From: Halobacteriovoraceae bacterium
Lineage (GTDB): Bacteria > Bdellovibrionota > Bacteriovoracia > Bacteriovoracales > Bacteriovoracaceae
Length of the DNA stretch: 64,000 nt
Assembly: GCA_002713145.1 (NCBI GenBank)
Contig: PAVS01000008.1
Coordinates: forward strand, 1 to 64,000
Direction: 5' to 3'
Both the position numbers and the translations under genes were made by a program. This document shows positions 49,226-58,236 of the stretch, one piece after another; position 1 is the stretch's first letter; the number at the start of each line of letters is the position of its first letter. The notes under the pieces were generated by a model. That model searched no databases, was not told the DNA's origin, and saw nothing but the letters and a program-made list of their open reading frames with translations.

Positions 49226-50581
49226 ATGAAGAAAAAGCACTCGATATTAATGCTAATACTTGTCTTCATCACTCTGTCTTGTGGCAAGCAGATTGGGGAA
49301 AGTACTAAGGATGGTCGGGAAGGTCAAAGGCCGACTCAGTCCGATTCAGAAATATTAGCTGATTTTAAAAAATCTCAAAGACTTATTTGTGACGGTCAAG
49401 ATTGTCCTGCTGGACTTGCAAAGTTAGTGATCGTAAACAAAGGGAAAGTGTCTCATTGTACGGGGGCCCTCATTTCAAAAAATAGAGTGCTTACTTCTGC
49501 CAGTTGTTTTCCCAACTCCTTAAAGATCCCTGGTCTCAAATGCTCGCAAAATATTTTTGCTGTCTTTAGCGGTGATAAAAACCAAGATGAAATCATCTCT
49601 TGTGAACGAATTCTTCATGCAGATAATAATGTTTTTTCTGGCTTTCCTCCTTTATGGAAAAGTGATGCGATCATTTTAAAATTAGCTCAAGACGTGGAGC
49701 GACCTGTACTCCCTCTTAATATTGAAGGCGTTGATAAAACCGTCTCTGATGTTTGGAAAGTAGAACTCAAGTCAGACAAGATCGCCTACGTGGCTAAATC
49801 TGAATGTGAAATTCTTGGGCGTTCATATCTCAATCCTTTTAGCGACCATCCGTATTCAAGTATGTTCGTTGTGAAAGGGTGTGAACTAGAAGAGGGAAGT
49901 AGTGGATCTATTCTCCTGCATAACGGTTCAATATTGGGCATTTACTCAAAAGAGATGTCACAAAATATTTATTCTTATTTAAGGTCTGCCGATGTCATGA
50001 ACGCAAGGTTGGATCGATATTTTCATTTTTTTAACGTTTCTTGTTTAAAATACACATCAGACTCTGAATATTATCTTCCACCAAAAGAATGCTATCGAGA
50101 AAACTCTTTTGCTCTGCTTGATCTTTACCGGGCAAGGATGCTCAAGAACGCTAAGGTTCATGGCAGTAATATAGAAAAAACAAAAAATGATTTAGAAAAT
50201 TTAAACTACAAATATTTTAAATGGGAGATCTCCTTTGCAGAAAAAAAAGGGGGAGGTGTTTATGAAGCCAAACTTCTTAAACCAAAATGTGTCTCTAATA
50301 TAGCCGATTGGATTGATGAGTACCGGGTAGGAAGACGTTCCATTAAGACATACGCTAAAATATTAGTTGATCTTCCTCGTGTTTATTTAAAAACAAAACT
50401 TAATAGTTCTCTTGTCCCTATATCAGTTAAAGAAACTCCAAATAGCTTACCTAAAACCTATGAAGTTGAATTCAACCCTTTTGACGCTTATGTAAAAGGT
50501 GAGACAGATGTCACAGTGAATGGTGAAGTTTATGGGGATATTTTTACCAACTCCATTAACGATATAAAAAAATGTAAGTAA
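49226..50581 (+). CDS. trypsin-fold lipoprotein lacking the catalytic His
   Basis: The 451-residue protein has a signal sequence ending in the lipobox LSC. A chymotrypsin-like domain (about 50-255) shows CTGALISKNRVLTSASC (78-94), KSDAIILKL (Asp about 147) and LEEGSSGSILL with the nucleophile at Ser 226. In trypsins the first block reads TAAHC; here His is replaced by Ser 93, so the triad is incomplete. The Cys next to it and the oxyanion glycines are kept. The 190-residue C-terminal part is unknown. It is likely a catalytically dead or altered protease homologue on the outer membrane, perhaps a binding or decoy protein. Confidence 0.82.
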   Translation: MKKKHSILMLILVFITLSCGKQIGESTKDGREGQRPTQSDSEILADFKKSQRLICDGQDCPAGLAKLVIVNKGKVSHCTGALISKNRVLTSASCFPNSLKIPGLKCSQNIFAVFSGDKNQDEIISCERILHADNNVFSGFPPLWKSDAIILKLAQDVERPVLPLNIEGVDKTVSDVWKVELKSDKIAYVAKSECEILGRSYLNPFSDHPYSSMFVVKGCELEEGSSGSILLHNGSILGIYSKEMSQNIYSYLRSADVMNARLDRYFHFFNVSCLKYTSDSEYYLPPKECYRENSFALLDLYRARMLKNAKVHGSNIEKTKNDLENLNYKYFKWEISFAEKKGGGVYEAKLLKPKCVSNIADWIDEYRVGRRSIKTYAKILVDLPRVYLKTKLNSSLVPISVKETPNSLPKTYEVEFNPFDAYVKGETDVTVNGEVYGDIFTNSINDIKKCK

Positions 50582-50584
50582 GTC

Positions 50585-51211
50585 ATGATCGATGATGGTG
50601 TCATAAAGTTTAGTTTCAAAAAGTTTCAAGAAACTCCTCCCTTATCAGAAGATGAATTTCAGGAAATCGAAAGTTGTCGTAAAATACTTTTTCAAAAAAA
50701 TTTAATAGGTGAGTATCTTCCAGAAAAAATTGGCTTTGGAAATATATCAATCAAAAAAGATTATTCTCAATATCAAAAGACAAAGAATCCTCAGTTTGTT
50801 ATCACTGGCACCCAGACGGGGGGAATTGAGTCCCTTTCGGGCCAGTATTACACACGTGTAGTTGATTTTGATCTCGAACAACAAAATCTTACCTGCGCAG
50901 GCCCAATCAAGGCTTCTAGTGAATCTCTCACCCATGGAGCTATTTATTTAGCGGATGAAAATATAGCGGCGATTGTCCATATTCATAGTGAGAAGATTTG
51001 GAATGAAATGCTTAAAGCTAACTATCCTAAAACGAGTAAAGATACACCCTATGGAACTCTAGAGATGGCGCAAGAAGTTCAAGATCTCATCGAAAAGCAT
51101 AATGCAAAAAATATCGTGATGGAAGGCCATCAAGATGGTGTGATTTGCATTGGGAGCACTATTGAAGAGGCTTGCCTAGGTGCATTGTCGCTCCATGAAA
51201 GGTTTATTTAG
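50585..51211 (+). CDS. class II aldolase/adducin-like protein
   Basis: The 208-residue cytoplasmic protein has the aldolase II layout: GFGNISIKKD (phosphate-binding GNxS), VITGTQTGG, THGAIYLADENIAAIVHIHSEKIW (zinc ligands His-x-His in HIHS and the usual catalytic Glu region) and VMEGHQDGVICIG (third His). Family members include fuculose-1-phosphate aldolase, ribulose-5-phosphate epimerase and methylthioribulose-1-phosphate dehydratase; the substrate is undetermined. It starts four bases after the protease-like gene, so it is cotranscribed with it. Confidence 0.82.
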   Translation: MIDDGVIKFSFKKFQETPPLSEDEFQEIESCRKILFQKNLIGEYLPEKIGFGNISIKKDYSQYQKTKNPQFVITGTQTGGIESLSGQYYTRVVDFDLEQQNLTCAGPIKASSESLTHGAIYLADENIAAIVHIHSEKIWNEMLKANYPKTSKDTPYGTLEMAQEVQDLIEKHNAKNIVMEGHQDGVICIGSTIEEACLGALSLHERFI

Positions 51212-51281
51212 TTCTCTTTTAGTACCTAACTTTATATGATTTTCTAAATTTAGAATTCAAGTTCAATTTTAAGGAGAAAAA

Positions 51282-52157
51282 ATGAAAACAATGATTGTTT
51301 TAACTCTTTCTTGCCTGGCTCTCATTGCCTGCAATGGAGGAAGTGGCGGATCTGGTTCTGGAGACAAGGTAAAAGTTCAACAATTTTTAAGCCCTCATAA
51401 TCCGTGTAATATAAGTAAGTGCTCTGGAGTACAAAAGATTACTTACAACGAAGCCATTAAGCTTTATGAAAACTCAGATCTGACTCCCGTGAAAGGTCTT
51501 AAGATCACTCAAACTATCACTGAAGATGATGCCGTTTATAAATATAATAATGAAACAGATGAATGGTCGACGACCAATTGTACCGTTGAGTTCGACCAAG
51601 AGAAATTGCTCGTCGATTTTGATGAAAAGTATTTTTATATTGAAGAGCTAAAGAAGAACTTAAAAGTGGCGCCTGAATCTACCACTTGTTTAGGATTGCT
51701 CACAGACGGAAGTTATCCAGCAAAAGAAATAGCGTTTGAAAGTCGCCTTGATAAAACTGGGATCAAGACCGATGATCTTTTTAAAAAAATGCATTTTGAA
51801 AAATTTAATCTTAATGGGGAACAAGTGATTAGAGTTTCTGGTAAAACCACCGGGACATATGAAGTAGAGAAGGGAATCACCTTTGAGTTTTCATTTGATA
51901 CAATAATAAGTTTAGATCGCCATAGTTTTCACTCCAGTGTTTTTTCACATAATATTTCAAAACAAGCAGGCTCTCCTGCCTATAGTTTTATTGATGTAAC
52001 AAAAAGTTATAGTGAAGGGCATGATGTCAGTCATGTCGATATCAGCACGATTGATATCTGTAGTATGGACAATCGCTCACAAGATGAAATTGCATGTCCT
52101 AATAACAGCACAAACAACACTTCAAGTAATTCCCAAAAAATTTCTTTATTCAAATAA
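51282..52157 (+). CDS. lipoprotein, hypothetical
   Basis: The 291-residue protein has a signal sequence ending in LIAC (lipobox, Cys 17) followed by a Gly/Ser linker (NGGSGGSGSG) that marks an exposed lipoprotein. The mature domain has about six Cys and beta-rich segments, and ends in a Ser/Asn-rich tail. No family is recognised. AAGGAG lies eight bases before the ATG. A terminator follows directly. Confidence 0.65.
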   Translation: MKTMIVLTLSCLALIACNGGSGGSGSGDKVKVQQFLSPHNPCNISKCSGVQKITYNEAIKLYENSDLTPVKGLKITQTITEDDAVYKYNNETDEWSTTNCTVEFDQEKLLVDFDEKYFYIEELKKNLKVAPESTTCLGLLTDGSYPAKEIAFESRLDKTGIKTDDLFKKMHFEKFNLNGEQVIRVSGKTTGTYEVEKGITFEFSFDTIISLDRHSFHSSVFSHNISKQAGSPAYSFIDVTKSYSEGHDVSHVDISTIDICSMDNRSQDEIACPNNSTNNTSSNSQKISLFK

Positions 52158-52166
52158 AAGAAGATG

Positions 52167-52197
52167 ACCTCTCTCTAGGTGACTAGGGAGGGGTTTT
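52167..52197 (+). terminator. rho-independent terminator
   Basis: ACCTCTCTCTAG pairs with CTAGGGAGGGGT (with G-U pairs) around a GTGA loop, followed by TTTT. It closes the lipoprotein gene. Confidence 0.65.
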
Positions 52198-52317
52198 AAA
52201 ATACTGTCGAAAAAATTGACACCATCTGAAATCCTTTCAGTCACCCTCGAATTGGCTCATTAAAACTAGGATAATAATAATAATTTTAGATAATGAGCGA
52301 GAGATCGAGGAGACTTT

Positions 52318-53070
52318 GTGAAGTTATTTACAGGCATATTTATGTACATTTCATTAATGGGATTAGCTCAGGCTGGTACTGGAGAAGGAGCTCTTATCGC
52401 TCATCTACTTGGACAGAATAAAGAAAAATGCGATGACAAGTGTATAACAAAAAATCTTGAGGAATCGGAACGTGCTTTCAGAAAAGGTTATGCTATTAAC
52501 TCTAGAAAACTGAAAAGGAAAAAGATTGAGGCTAGCAGGGTTAGAATAGAACCAAGTCCTTCAATGATGGAACTAATAAAGCTGAGATTTGGAGAGTGGG
52601 GTAGTCGTTTTCCCCTGGAAGATCCTATAAGACATCCTTTTATTGAAAGAGGAGCTGTTAAGTACAACTTTATAAAGGATGCAGTAGAAATTTATGTTTC
52701 TGAATTCAAAGTTGAGAGTAAAGAAGCAGCTATTAGCGTGTGTGAATCTCTTGGAGCTAGAGTGTTACCTGTTGAGGAGTATTCCTATTATTTTCAGGGT
52801 ATTGTTAAAGATGCAGATAGACTACAGGAAAGCCTTACCGAGGAAGGGTGCTATAGTAAAAAATCGTCATATAAAAGGAAAAAATATACCGTTGGATTTG
52901 CTGGTTGGAGTGCGGATGAAAGTAAACCTGCTTATACTGTCATTTTATCGCCTAAAGCTGAAGAAATAGACAGTAATTGGCGAAAATACAGAAACTGTGG
53001 AAGAGCTTTCAATACGTTTCACCATGAGAACGAATATGACCTACCACCAGCGGTTTGTATCAAAGACTAA
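52318..53070 (+). CDS. secreted hypothetical protein
   Basis: The 250-residue protein begins at a GTG (52318) behind GAGGAG (52306-52311). A signal peptide (MKLFTGIFMYISLMGLAQA) is followed by a basic segment (about 60-85, KLKRKKIEASRVRIEPS) and a domain with about seven Cys. AVEIYVSEFKVESKEAAISVCESLGARVLPVEEYSYYFQG recalls C-type-lectin or sulfatase-modifying-like N-terminal turns, but I cannot assign a family. It is monocistronic, with a terminator after it. Confidence 0.6.
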   Translation: MKLFTGIFMYISLMGLAQAGTGEGALIAHLLGQNKEKCDDKCITKNLEESERAFRKGYAINSRKLKRKKIEASRVRIEPSPSMMELIKLRFGEWGSRFPLEDPIRHPFIERGAVKYNFIKDAVEIYVSEFKVESKEAAISVCESLGARVLPVEEYSYYFQGIVKDADRLQESLTEEGCYSKKSSYKRKKYTVGFAGWSADESKPAYTVILSPKAEEIDSNWRKYRNCGRAFNTFHHENEYDLPPAVCIKD

Positions 53071-53091
53071 ATAAAAAATCACACAACGATC

Positions 53092-53126
53092 AAAAAGGCT
53101 GGCAGTATATGACCGGCCTTTTTTTC
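53092..53126. terminator. bidirectional rho-independent terminator
   Basis: AAAAAGGCTGG (53092-53102) pairs with CCGGCCTTTTT (53113-53123, one G-T pair), followed by more Ts. The A run makes it usable from the minus strand, where mltG ends nearby. Confidence 0.82.
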
Positions 53127-53128
53127 AA

Positions 53129-54157
53129 TTAATCTTGCTTAAGATCTCTCCAACTTCTACCTTGCCTACGAGATCTGTTCTTTTGCCAGTACTCAACAGC
53201 CTTAAGATGTTCTTTATAAGTGGGAGTAAAAATATGAGTTCCATCGTTTTTACTCACAAAGTAGAGATAGTTATGTTGGTTAGGATTAAGCACCGCTTTG
53301 ATTGCCGCCAGAGATGGGTTGGCGATAGGCCCTAAGGGAAGTCCACTCATTTTATAGGTATTATAATCCGTTTTTTCTAAGAGATGTTTGCGTCTTAGAT
53401 TACCGTCAAAATTCTCCCAAATTCCATAGATAGTGGTGGGGTCAGCTTGCAGACGCATGCGCTTTTTTAATCTATTGAGATAGACTCCTGCAATATCAGG
53501 TCTCTCCCATTTCGCTCCGGTTTCTTTTTCAACGATAGATGCCAAAATAACGACTTCATGGGGAGAGAGCTTGGGGTGTTTAAGATCAATGCTTTGAGTT
53601 TGTGTTTTAAATTGTCTCACCATAGTCTGGGCCACCTGAGCCGCTGGTGTATTTTTTGAAAACATATAAGTTTCAGGAAATAAATAACCTTCCAAGGAAG
53701 GAGCATCCACACCAATAAGTTTTTTTATAGCAGACTTATTACGACTGTATTGTACAAAGTCTTGGTAAGTTGTAATACCGCTCTCTTCAAGAATATTTCC
53801 TATCTCGAACATATTTTTACCCTCGGGAATTGTGACACGAGTGAGTTCCGGGGTGCCTTTGGTGAGGATGTAGGAAATATCTGTAATGGTAGCCCCATTA
53901 GGAATGGTGTAGGTCCCTGCTTTGAGGTTGCCCATATTATCTATGAGTTGATTATAACGGTGGAAGAGCCTGGGACTGGCTATAAGCCCTTCTCTGGTGA
54001 GTCTGCCATTGACGCTTGCAAAACTCTCACCTGGAGTGATCGTAAACTTAACATCTGCTCCATCATAGCTAGCATAAAATTGACCTAGCAAAGTGAACAA
54101 GCCGCCACCAACAATTAAAACTGAGAGGATAAAAATAATACCTAAAACTTTTTTCAT
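53129..54157 (-). CDS. mltG: endolytic murein transglycosylase MltG
   Basis: MltG cleaves nascent glycan strands at the inner membrane and is thought to set their length. There is one N-terminal membrane segment (about 5-27), then a LysM-like region, and the YceG catalytic core. The core has PSLEGYLFPETY, the catalytic Glu in VILASIVEKETG, AGVYLNRLKKRMRLQADPTTIYG and the closing GLPLGPIANPSLAAIKAVLNP. Length 342 matches E. coli MltG (340). ruvX lies immediately upstream on the same strand (36-base gap), an association also seen elsewhere. Confidence 0.95.
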   Translation of the reverse strand: MKKVLGIIFILSVLIVGGGLFTLLGQFYASYDGADVKFTITPGESFASVNGRLTREGLIASPRLFHRYNQLIDNMGNLKAGTYTIPNGATITDISYILTKGTPELTRVTIPEGKNMFEIGNILEESGITTYQDFVQYSRNKSAIKKLIGVDAPSLEGYLFPETYMFSKNTPAAQVAQTMVRQFKTQTQSIDLKHPKLSPHEVVILASIVEKETGAKWERPDIAGVYLNRLKKRMRLQADPTTIYGIWENFDGNLRRKHLLEKTDYNTYKMSGLPLGPIANPSLAAIKAVLNPNQHNYLYFVSKNDGTHIFTPTYKEHLKAVEYWQKNRSRRQGRSWRDLKQD

Positions 54158-54193
54158 GCCCTCTATTCTAGTAGAAGTTACCTAAAAAAACAG

Positions 54194-54634
54194 TTATTTA
54201 TGTTTTGCGAGAAACTCTTCAATAATAATTGTTGCGCAAAGTGCGTCAATTTGATTGAAATCTACTTTGAAATTAAATCGAGGTGAGTTTTTCATACGCT
54301 CTTGCGCTTCAAAAGTGGTGAGGGTTTCATCAACCTGATGAATAGGTAAATCTATTTTCTTGGCCAATTTGTTGGCAAAATCTTGAACAGTTTTGGTCAT
54401 TGTAGAACTTTTCCCATCAGTGAAATAGGGGACTCCTAGTGCGATGAGGTCAATGAACTCATCTTCTATGATGAGTTGGATCTCTTTGATGAGTTGTTCA
54501 TCCGACTCGTACTTTATTCTTCCCCACATCAAGGCATAAGGGTCGACTCCTACTTTATAGGTGGCGAGACCGGTATATTTTCGCCCATAGTCAATACCTA
54601 GAATTTTTTTGAGCTGTAGCTGAGAATTTTCCAT
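54194..54634 (-). CDS. ruvX: putative pre-16S rRNA nuclease / Holliday junction resolvase-like YqgF
   Basis: The 146-residue RNase H-fold protein has the YqgF motifs: ILGIDYGRKYTGLA (first Asp), LIALGVPYFTDG, DETLTTFEAQERM (Glu) and a final DALCATIIIEEFL (Asp). E. coli YqgF is implicated in 16S rRNA 5' maturation; family members also cut Holliday junctions. It is cotranscribed with mltG and divergent from rho. Confidence 0.92.
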   Translation of the reverse strand: MENSQLQLKKILGIDYGRKYTGLATYKVGVDPYALMWGRIKYESDEQLIKEIQLIIEDEFIDLIALGVPYFTDGKSSTMTKTVQDFANKLAKKIDLPIHQVDETLTTFEAQERMKNSPRFNFKVDFNQIDALCATIIIEEFLAKHK

Positions 54635-54674
54635 TAAACAAGCATCTATCAGCTAAAAAAGGCTTTTGTAAAGC

Positions 54675-54702
54675 TTGACATAGGTGGGGCTTAGGTTATT
54701 AT
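54675..54702 (+). promoter_or_regulatory. sigma-70 promoter of rho operon
   Basis: A perfect TTGACA (54675-54680) and TATTAT (54697-54702) are separated by 16 bases. It is the best promoter in the window. A leader of about 75 bases precedes the rho ATG, with GGAG at 54772-54775. Confidence 0.75.
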
Positions 54703-54783
54703 TGAGAGAACCTATAATACAGTAATTTTGTCATTCAAATTTCGAGTGTAACATCCCAATTAAATTTTCTGGAGTTAAATTAA

Positions 54784-56031
54784 ATGCATTTAAATGATCT
54801 AAGAGAAAAAGAAATCAAAGACCTGACTAAGATGGCGACGAAAGCCGGTATAGATAATGCCGCAAGTATGAAAAAACATGAAATCATCTTTGCTCTCCTA
54901 AAAAAGACATCTGAAGAAGAAGAAGATATTTACGGTCAGGGTGTTCTCGACATCCTTCAAGATGGATTTGGATTTCTTAGATCTCCTGGATACAACTACC
55001 AACCAGGTGCCGATGATATTTATGTGAGCCCATCTCAAATTAGAAAATTTGGTCTCAGAACTGGGGATACCATCGAAGGAACGATCAGACCGCCAAAAGA
55101 AGGAGAGAGATACTTTGCTCTTTTAAGAATTGAAACTATCAATACTCAATCTCCAGAAAAGCACAAGCAAACAGTTCTCTTTGATAACTTAACTCCTCTC
55201 TACCCTAATAAAAAAATTAATTTAGAAGCCACTCCGACAGGATATTCAACTCGAATTATTGATTTGTTTGTTCCTCAAGGTTTTGGACAAAGATGTTTGA
55301 TTGTTGCACCTCCAAAAGCAGGTAAGACAGTTCTTCTGCAAGATATAGCTAATGCTATTGCTAAGAATCATAAAAAAGCAGCCCTTATTGTTCTGCTTAT
55401 TGACGAGCGTCCGGAAGAAGTAACAGATATGAAAAGAAGTGTTGATGCTGAAGTTGTTTCGAGTACTTTTGATGAGCCAGCTTCTAGACACGTGCAAGTG
55501 GCGGAGATGGTTATTGAAAAGGCCAAGCGTTTAGTAGAAGCAGGGCAAGATGTCATCATCCTCCTTGATTCTATTACAAGACTAGCAAGGGCCTACAACA
55601 CAGTTATTCCACCAAGTGGAAAAATCCTCTCAGGTGGGGTTGATTCAAACGCTCTTCATAAGCCTAAAAGATTTTTTGGTGCCGCAAGAAATATTGAAAA
55701 AGGTGGCTCCCTTACTATTATCGCCACTGCTCTTATTGATACTGGTTCAAGAATGGATGAAGTTATTTTTGAAGAATTCAAAGGTACAGGTAACTCTGAA
55801 ATTCAACTCGATAGAAAACTTATGGAGAAAAGAATCTTTCCTTGTCTCGATGTAAATAAATCTTCTACTCGTAAAGAAGATTTGCTTATGAAAGAAGATG
55901 ATCTCTCTAAAGTATTTGTTTTACGTAGAGTCCTTCATCCTATGAATACAATTGATTCAATGGAGTTTGTGCTGGATAAAATTAAAAACTCAAAAACAAA
56001 TGATGACTTTTTGGAGTCAATGAACGGTTAA
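54784..56031 (+). CDS. rho: transcription termination factor Rho
   Basis: Rho is a hexameric RNA-dependent ATPase that ends transcription. The N-terminal helical part ([16 protein letters not shown]) is followed by the RNA-binding cold-shock-like domain with [22 protein letters not shown]. Then come Walker [12 protein letters not shown] (about 175-185), Walker [18 protein letters not shown] and the Q-loop/R-loop regions [20 protein letters not shown]. Length 415 matches E. coli Rho (419). No long insertion is present. Its stop overlaps the DUF1385 start by one base (TAATG). Confidence 0.98.
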   Translation: MHLNDLREKEIKDLTKMATKAGIDNAASMKKHEIIFALLKKTSEEEEDIYGQGVLDILQDGFGFLRSPGYNYQPGADDIYVSPSQIRKFGLRTGDTIEGTIRPPKEGERYFALLRIETINTQSPEKHKQTVLFDNLTPLYPNKKINLEATPTGYSTRIIDLFVPQGFGQRCLIVAPPKAGKTVLLQDIANAIAKNHKKAALIVLLIDERPEEVTDMKRSVDAEVVSSTFDEPASRHVQVAEMVIEKAKRLVEAGQDVIILLDSITRLARAYNTVIPPSGKILSGGVDSNALHKPKRFFGAARNIEKGGSLTIIATALIDTGSRMDEVIFEEFKGTGNSEIQLDRKLMEKRIFPCLDVNKSSTRKEDLLMKEDDLSKVFVLRRVLHPMNTIDSMEFVLDKIKNSKTNDDFLESMNG

Positions 56032-57152
56032 TGAATATATTAAAAAAAATCATCCTTTTTATATCTAAGCAATATACTTCCATCGGTGGCCAAGCAGTTA
56101 TTGAAGGCGTAATGATGAGATCGCCCAATGCTTTTGTCGTGGCCGTTCGTAAACCGGATGGCAAAATAAGACTTAGACGTGATCAATGGTATGGTCTCTC
56201 TCAAAAATTTCCTTTCATGAAAAAGCCCTTTTTAAGAGGGGTTATTATGCTCCTTGAAGCTATGGCCAATGGGATCGTTTCCCTGAATTACTCAGCTAAT
56301 ATTGCTATGGATGAAGAGCAAAAAGAAAAAGCTCTTAAAAAAGGAAAGACAGAAGAAGAGTATGAGGCAGAAAAAAAGAAAGCAGAGAAAATAGACTGGG
56401 CGACATTTTTTACTATTGCGACGAGTTTAGCTTTTGGAATGGGACTCTTTGTCTTTGTCCCTCATGCTGCCACTGAAGGACTTAATCAAGTTTTTACTTT
56501 GAATTGGAACCTTGATGGTTTTATGTTCCATTTTGTTGATGGGGTGATTAAAGCTTGTATTTTTATACTTTATATTTGGATCATTGGGTTTATTCCTGAT
56601 ATTCGCAGAGTCTTCCAGTATCACGGTGCTGAACACAAATCGATTTCAACTTTTGAAGCAGGTGAAGAGCTGATTGTTGAGAATGCCCGAAAGTATCCTA
56701 CTTTGCACCCACGCTGTGGGACTTCATTTATCTTTTTTGTTCTTTTTATCAGTATTATTATTTTCTCTGTGCTTTTTACCGTGATTACGGTGGGAGAAGG
56801 TCTTCCTACTATACCTAAACATATCGTAGCGGTATTAGTGAAAATAGCTTGTATGTTTCCAGTTGCCGGTATTGCTTATGAAATTATTAAATTTGCGGGT
56901 AAAAATGCAGGAAATCCTCTGTGTAAAGCGCTTAGCTTTCCAGGAATGATGTTGCAAAAACTGACAACAAAAGAGCCTGATGATACTCAATTAGAAATAG
57001 CTCTGGCTTCAATTAAAGCGGTATTGTTTCTTGAAGAAAAGTATAAGCTTAAGGAAACGGATAAAAAAGTTCTCACGTTAGAAGAGATCGATATAGAGAA
57101 CTTAGCCGCTATTGAAAATACAAATACATCTCTCAAAGATTTCTTGGAGTAA
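56031..57152 (+). CDS. DUF1385 (YqhQ-like) membrane protein
   Basis: The 373-residue protein starts with the DUF1385 hallmark YTSIGGQAVIEGVMMRSPNAFVVAVR. Membrane segments follow at about 125-147, 165-190, 235-262 and 270-290, with the conserved RVFQYHGAEHKSISTFEAGEEL and TLHPRCGTSFIFFV between. The function of this family is unknown. It is translationally coupled to rho, and prfA begins four bases after its stop. The order DUF1385-prfA-prmC is also known from Firmicutes and other phyla. Confidence 0.88.
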   Translation: MNILKKIILFISKQYTSIGGQAVIEGVMMRSPNAFVVAVRKPDGKIRLRRDQWYGLSQKFPFMKKPFLRGVIMLLEAMANGIVSLNYSANIAMDEEQKEKALKKGKTEEEYEAEKKKAEKIDWATFFTIATSLAFGMGLFVFVPHAATEGLNQVFTLNWNLDGFMFHFVDGVIKACIFILYIWIIGFIPDIRRVFQYHGAEHKSISTFEAGEELIVENARKYPTLHPRCGTSFIFFVLFISIIIFSVLFTVITVGEGLPTIPKHIVAVLVKIACMFPVAGIAYEIIKFAGKNAGNPLCKALSFPGMMLQKLTTKEPDDTQLEIALASIKAVLFLEEKYKLKETDKKVLTLEEIDIENLAAIENTNTSLKDFLE

Positions 57153-57156
57153 TTTC

Positions 57157-58230
57157 GTGTCGATGTTCGATAAACTAGATCAAGTTGTAAAGCGTTTTGA
57201 AGAGCTTAATGATAAGCTGTCTGATCCAACGATATATGATCGTCAAAAAGAATTTAAAGAAGTTTCCGAAGAACGTGGAAATATCGAAGAACTTGTTCAA
57301 TGTTACAAGCATTATAAAAAAATTAAAACTGATCTCGCAGGAGCTCGGGAAATCCTTAATGAAGAAAAAGATGAGGATATGCGTGAGATGGCCAAAGAAG
57401 AGATCGCTGAATTTGAAGCTGAAATTCCTCCCCTCGAAGAAAAGTTAAAAGTCCTTCTCCTACCAAAAGACCCACTTGATAATAAAAACTGCATGGTTGA
57501 ACTACGTGCGGGAGCCGGTGGAGATGAATCTTCTATTTTTGTTGGTGATGTGTGGCGGATGTATAAAAATTATTGGACGACCCTTGGTTTTAAATCAGAA
57601 CTTGTTTCGGCCAGTGAGTCTGATAAGGGTTATAAAGAAGTTATTTTAAACGTCACTGGTGATAAGGTCTTCTCTGTGATGAAGTATGAGTCTGGAGTGC
57701 ACAGAGTTCAAAGGGTTCCTGAGACTGAATCTCAAGGGCGTGTTCACACTTCTACAATCACGGTTGCTGTCATGCCTGAAGCTGATGATGTAGAATTTGA
57801 ACTCAATATGAATGAAGTCAGGATTGATGTCTACCGTTCTGGTGGAAAAGGTGGCCAGTCGGTTAACACCACCGATTCTGCGGTTCGAGTGGTCCATGAG
57901 CCTACGCAAACTATCGTTGCTATTCAAGATGAAAAATCACAGTTAAAAAATAAAGAAAAAGCCCTGAAGATTTTAAGAAATAGAATCTATGATCGGATGG
58001 TGCAAGAAGCTCATGATAAAGAAGCTGCAGAGAGAAAAGGTCTGGTAGGGACTGGGGATAGATCTGAGCGAATTCGCACTTATAATTTTCCTCAAGGAAG
58101 ACTGACTGATCATCGAATCGGTTTGACTTTATATTCTCTGGATAAAATTATTGAAGGTGATTTAGCTCCTGTGACCGATGCCTTAATCGCTCATAATCAG
58201 TCTCAACTGCTTAAAGGTCAAGAAGAGTGA
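57157..58230 (+). CDS. prfA: peptide chain release factor 1
   Basis: RF1 ends translation at UAA and UAG. It has the PxT anticodon-like motif as PET (in HRVQRVPETESQGR) and the catalytic GGQ (232-234, in SGGKGGQSVNTTDS). The RF1-type RIRTYNFPQGRLTDHRI follows. The start is a GTG at 57157, seven bases after GGAG at 57146-57149; an ATG two codons later is possible. At 357 residues it is close to E. coli RF1 (360). PxT rather than SPF separates it from RF2. Confidence 0.96.
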   Translation: MSMFDKLDQVVKRFEELNDKLSDPTIYDRQKEFKEVSEERGNIEELVQCYKHYKKIKTDLAGAREILNEEKDEDMREMAKEEIAEFEAEIPPLEEKLKVLLLPKDPLDNKNCMVELRAGAGGDESSIFVGDVWRMYKNYWTTLGFKSELVSASESDKGYKEVILNVTGDKVFSVMKYESGVHRVQRVPETESQGRVHTSTITVAVMPEADDVEFELNMNEVRIDVYRSGGKGGQSVNTTDSAVRVVHEPTQTIVAIQDEKSQLKNKEKALKILRNRIYDRMVQEAHDKEAAERKGLVGTGDRSERIRTYNFPQGRLTDHRIGLTLYSLDKIIEGDLAPVTDALIAHNQSQLLKGQEE

Positions 58231-58236
58231 TCTTCT

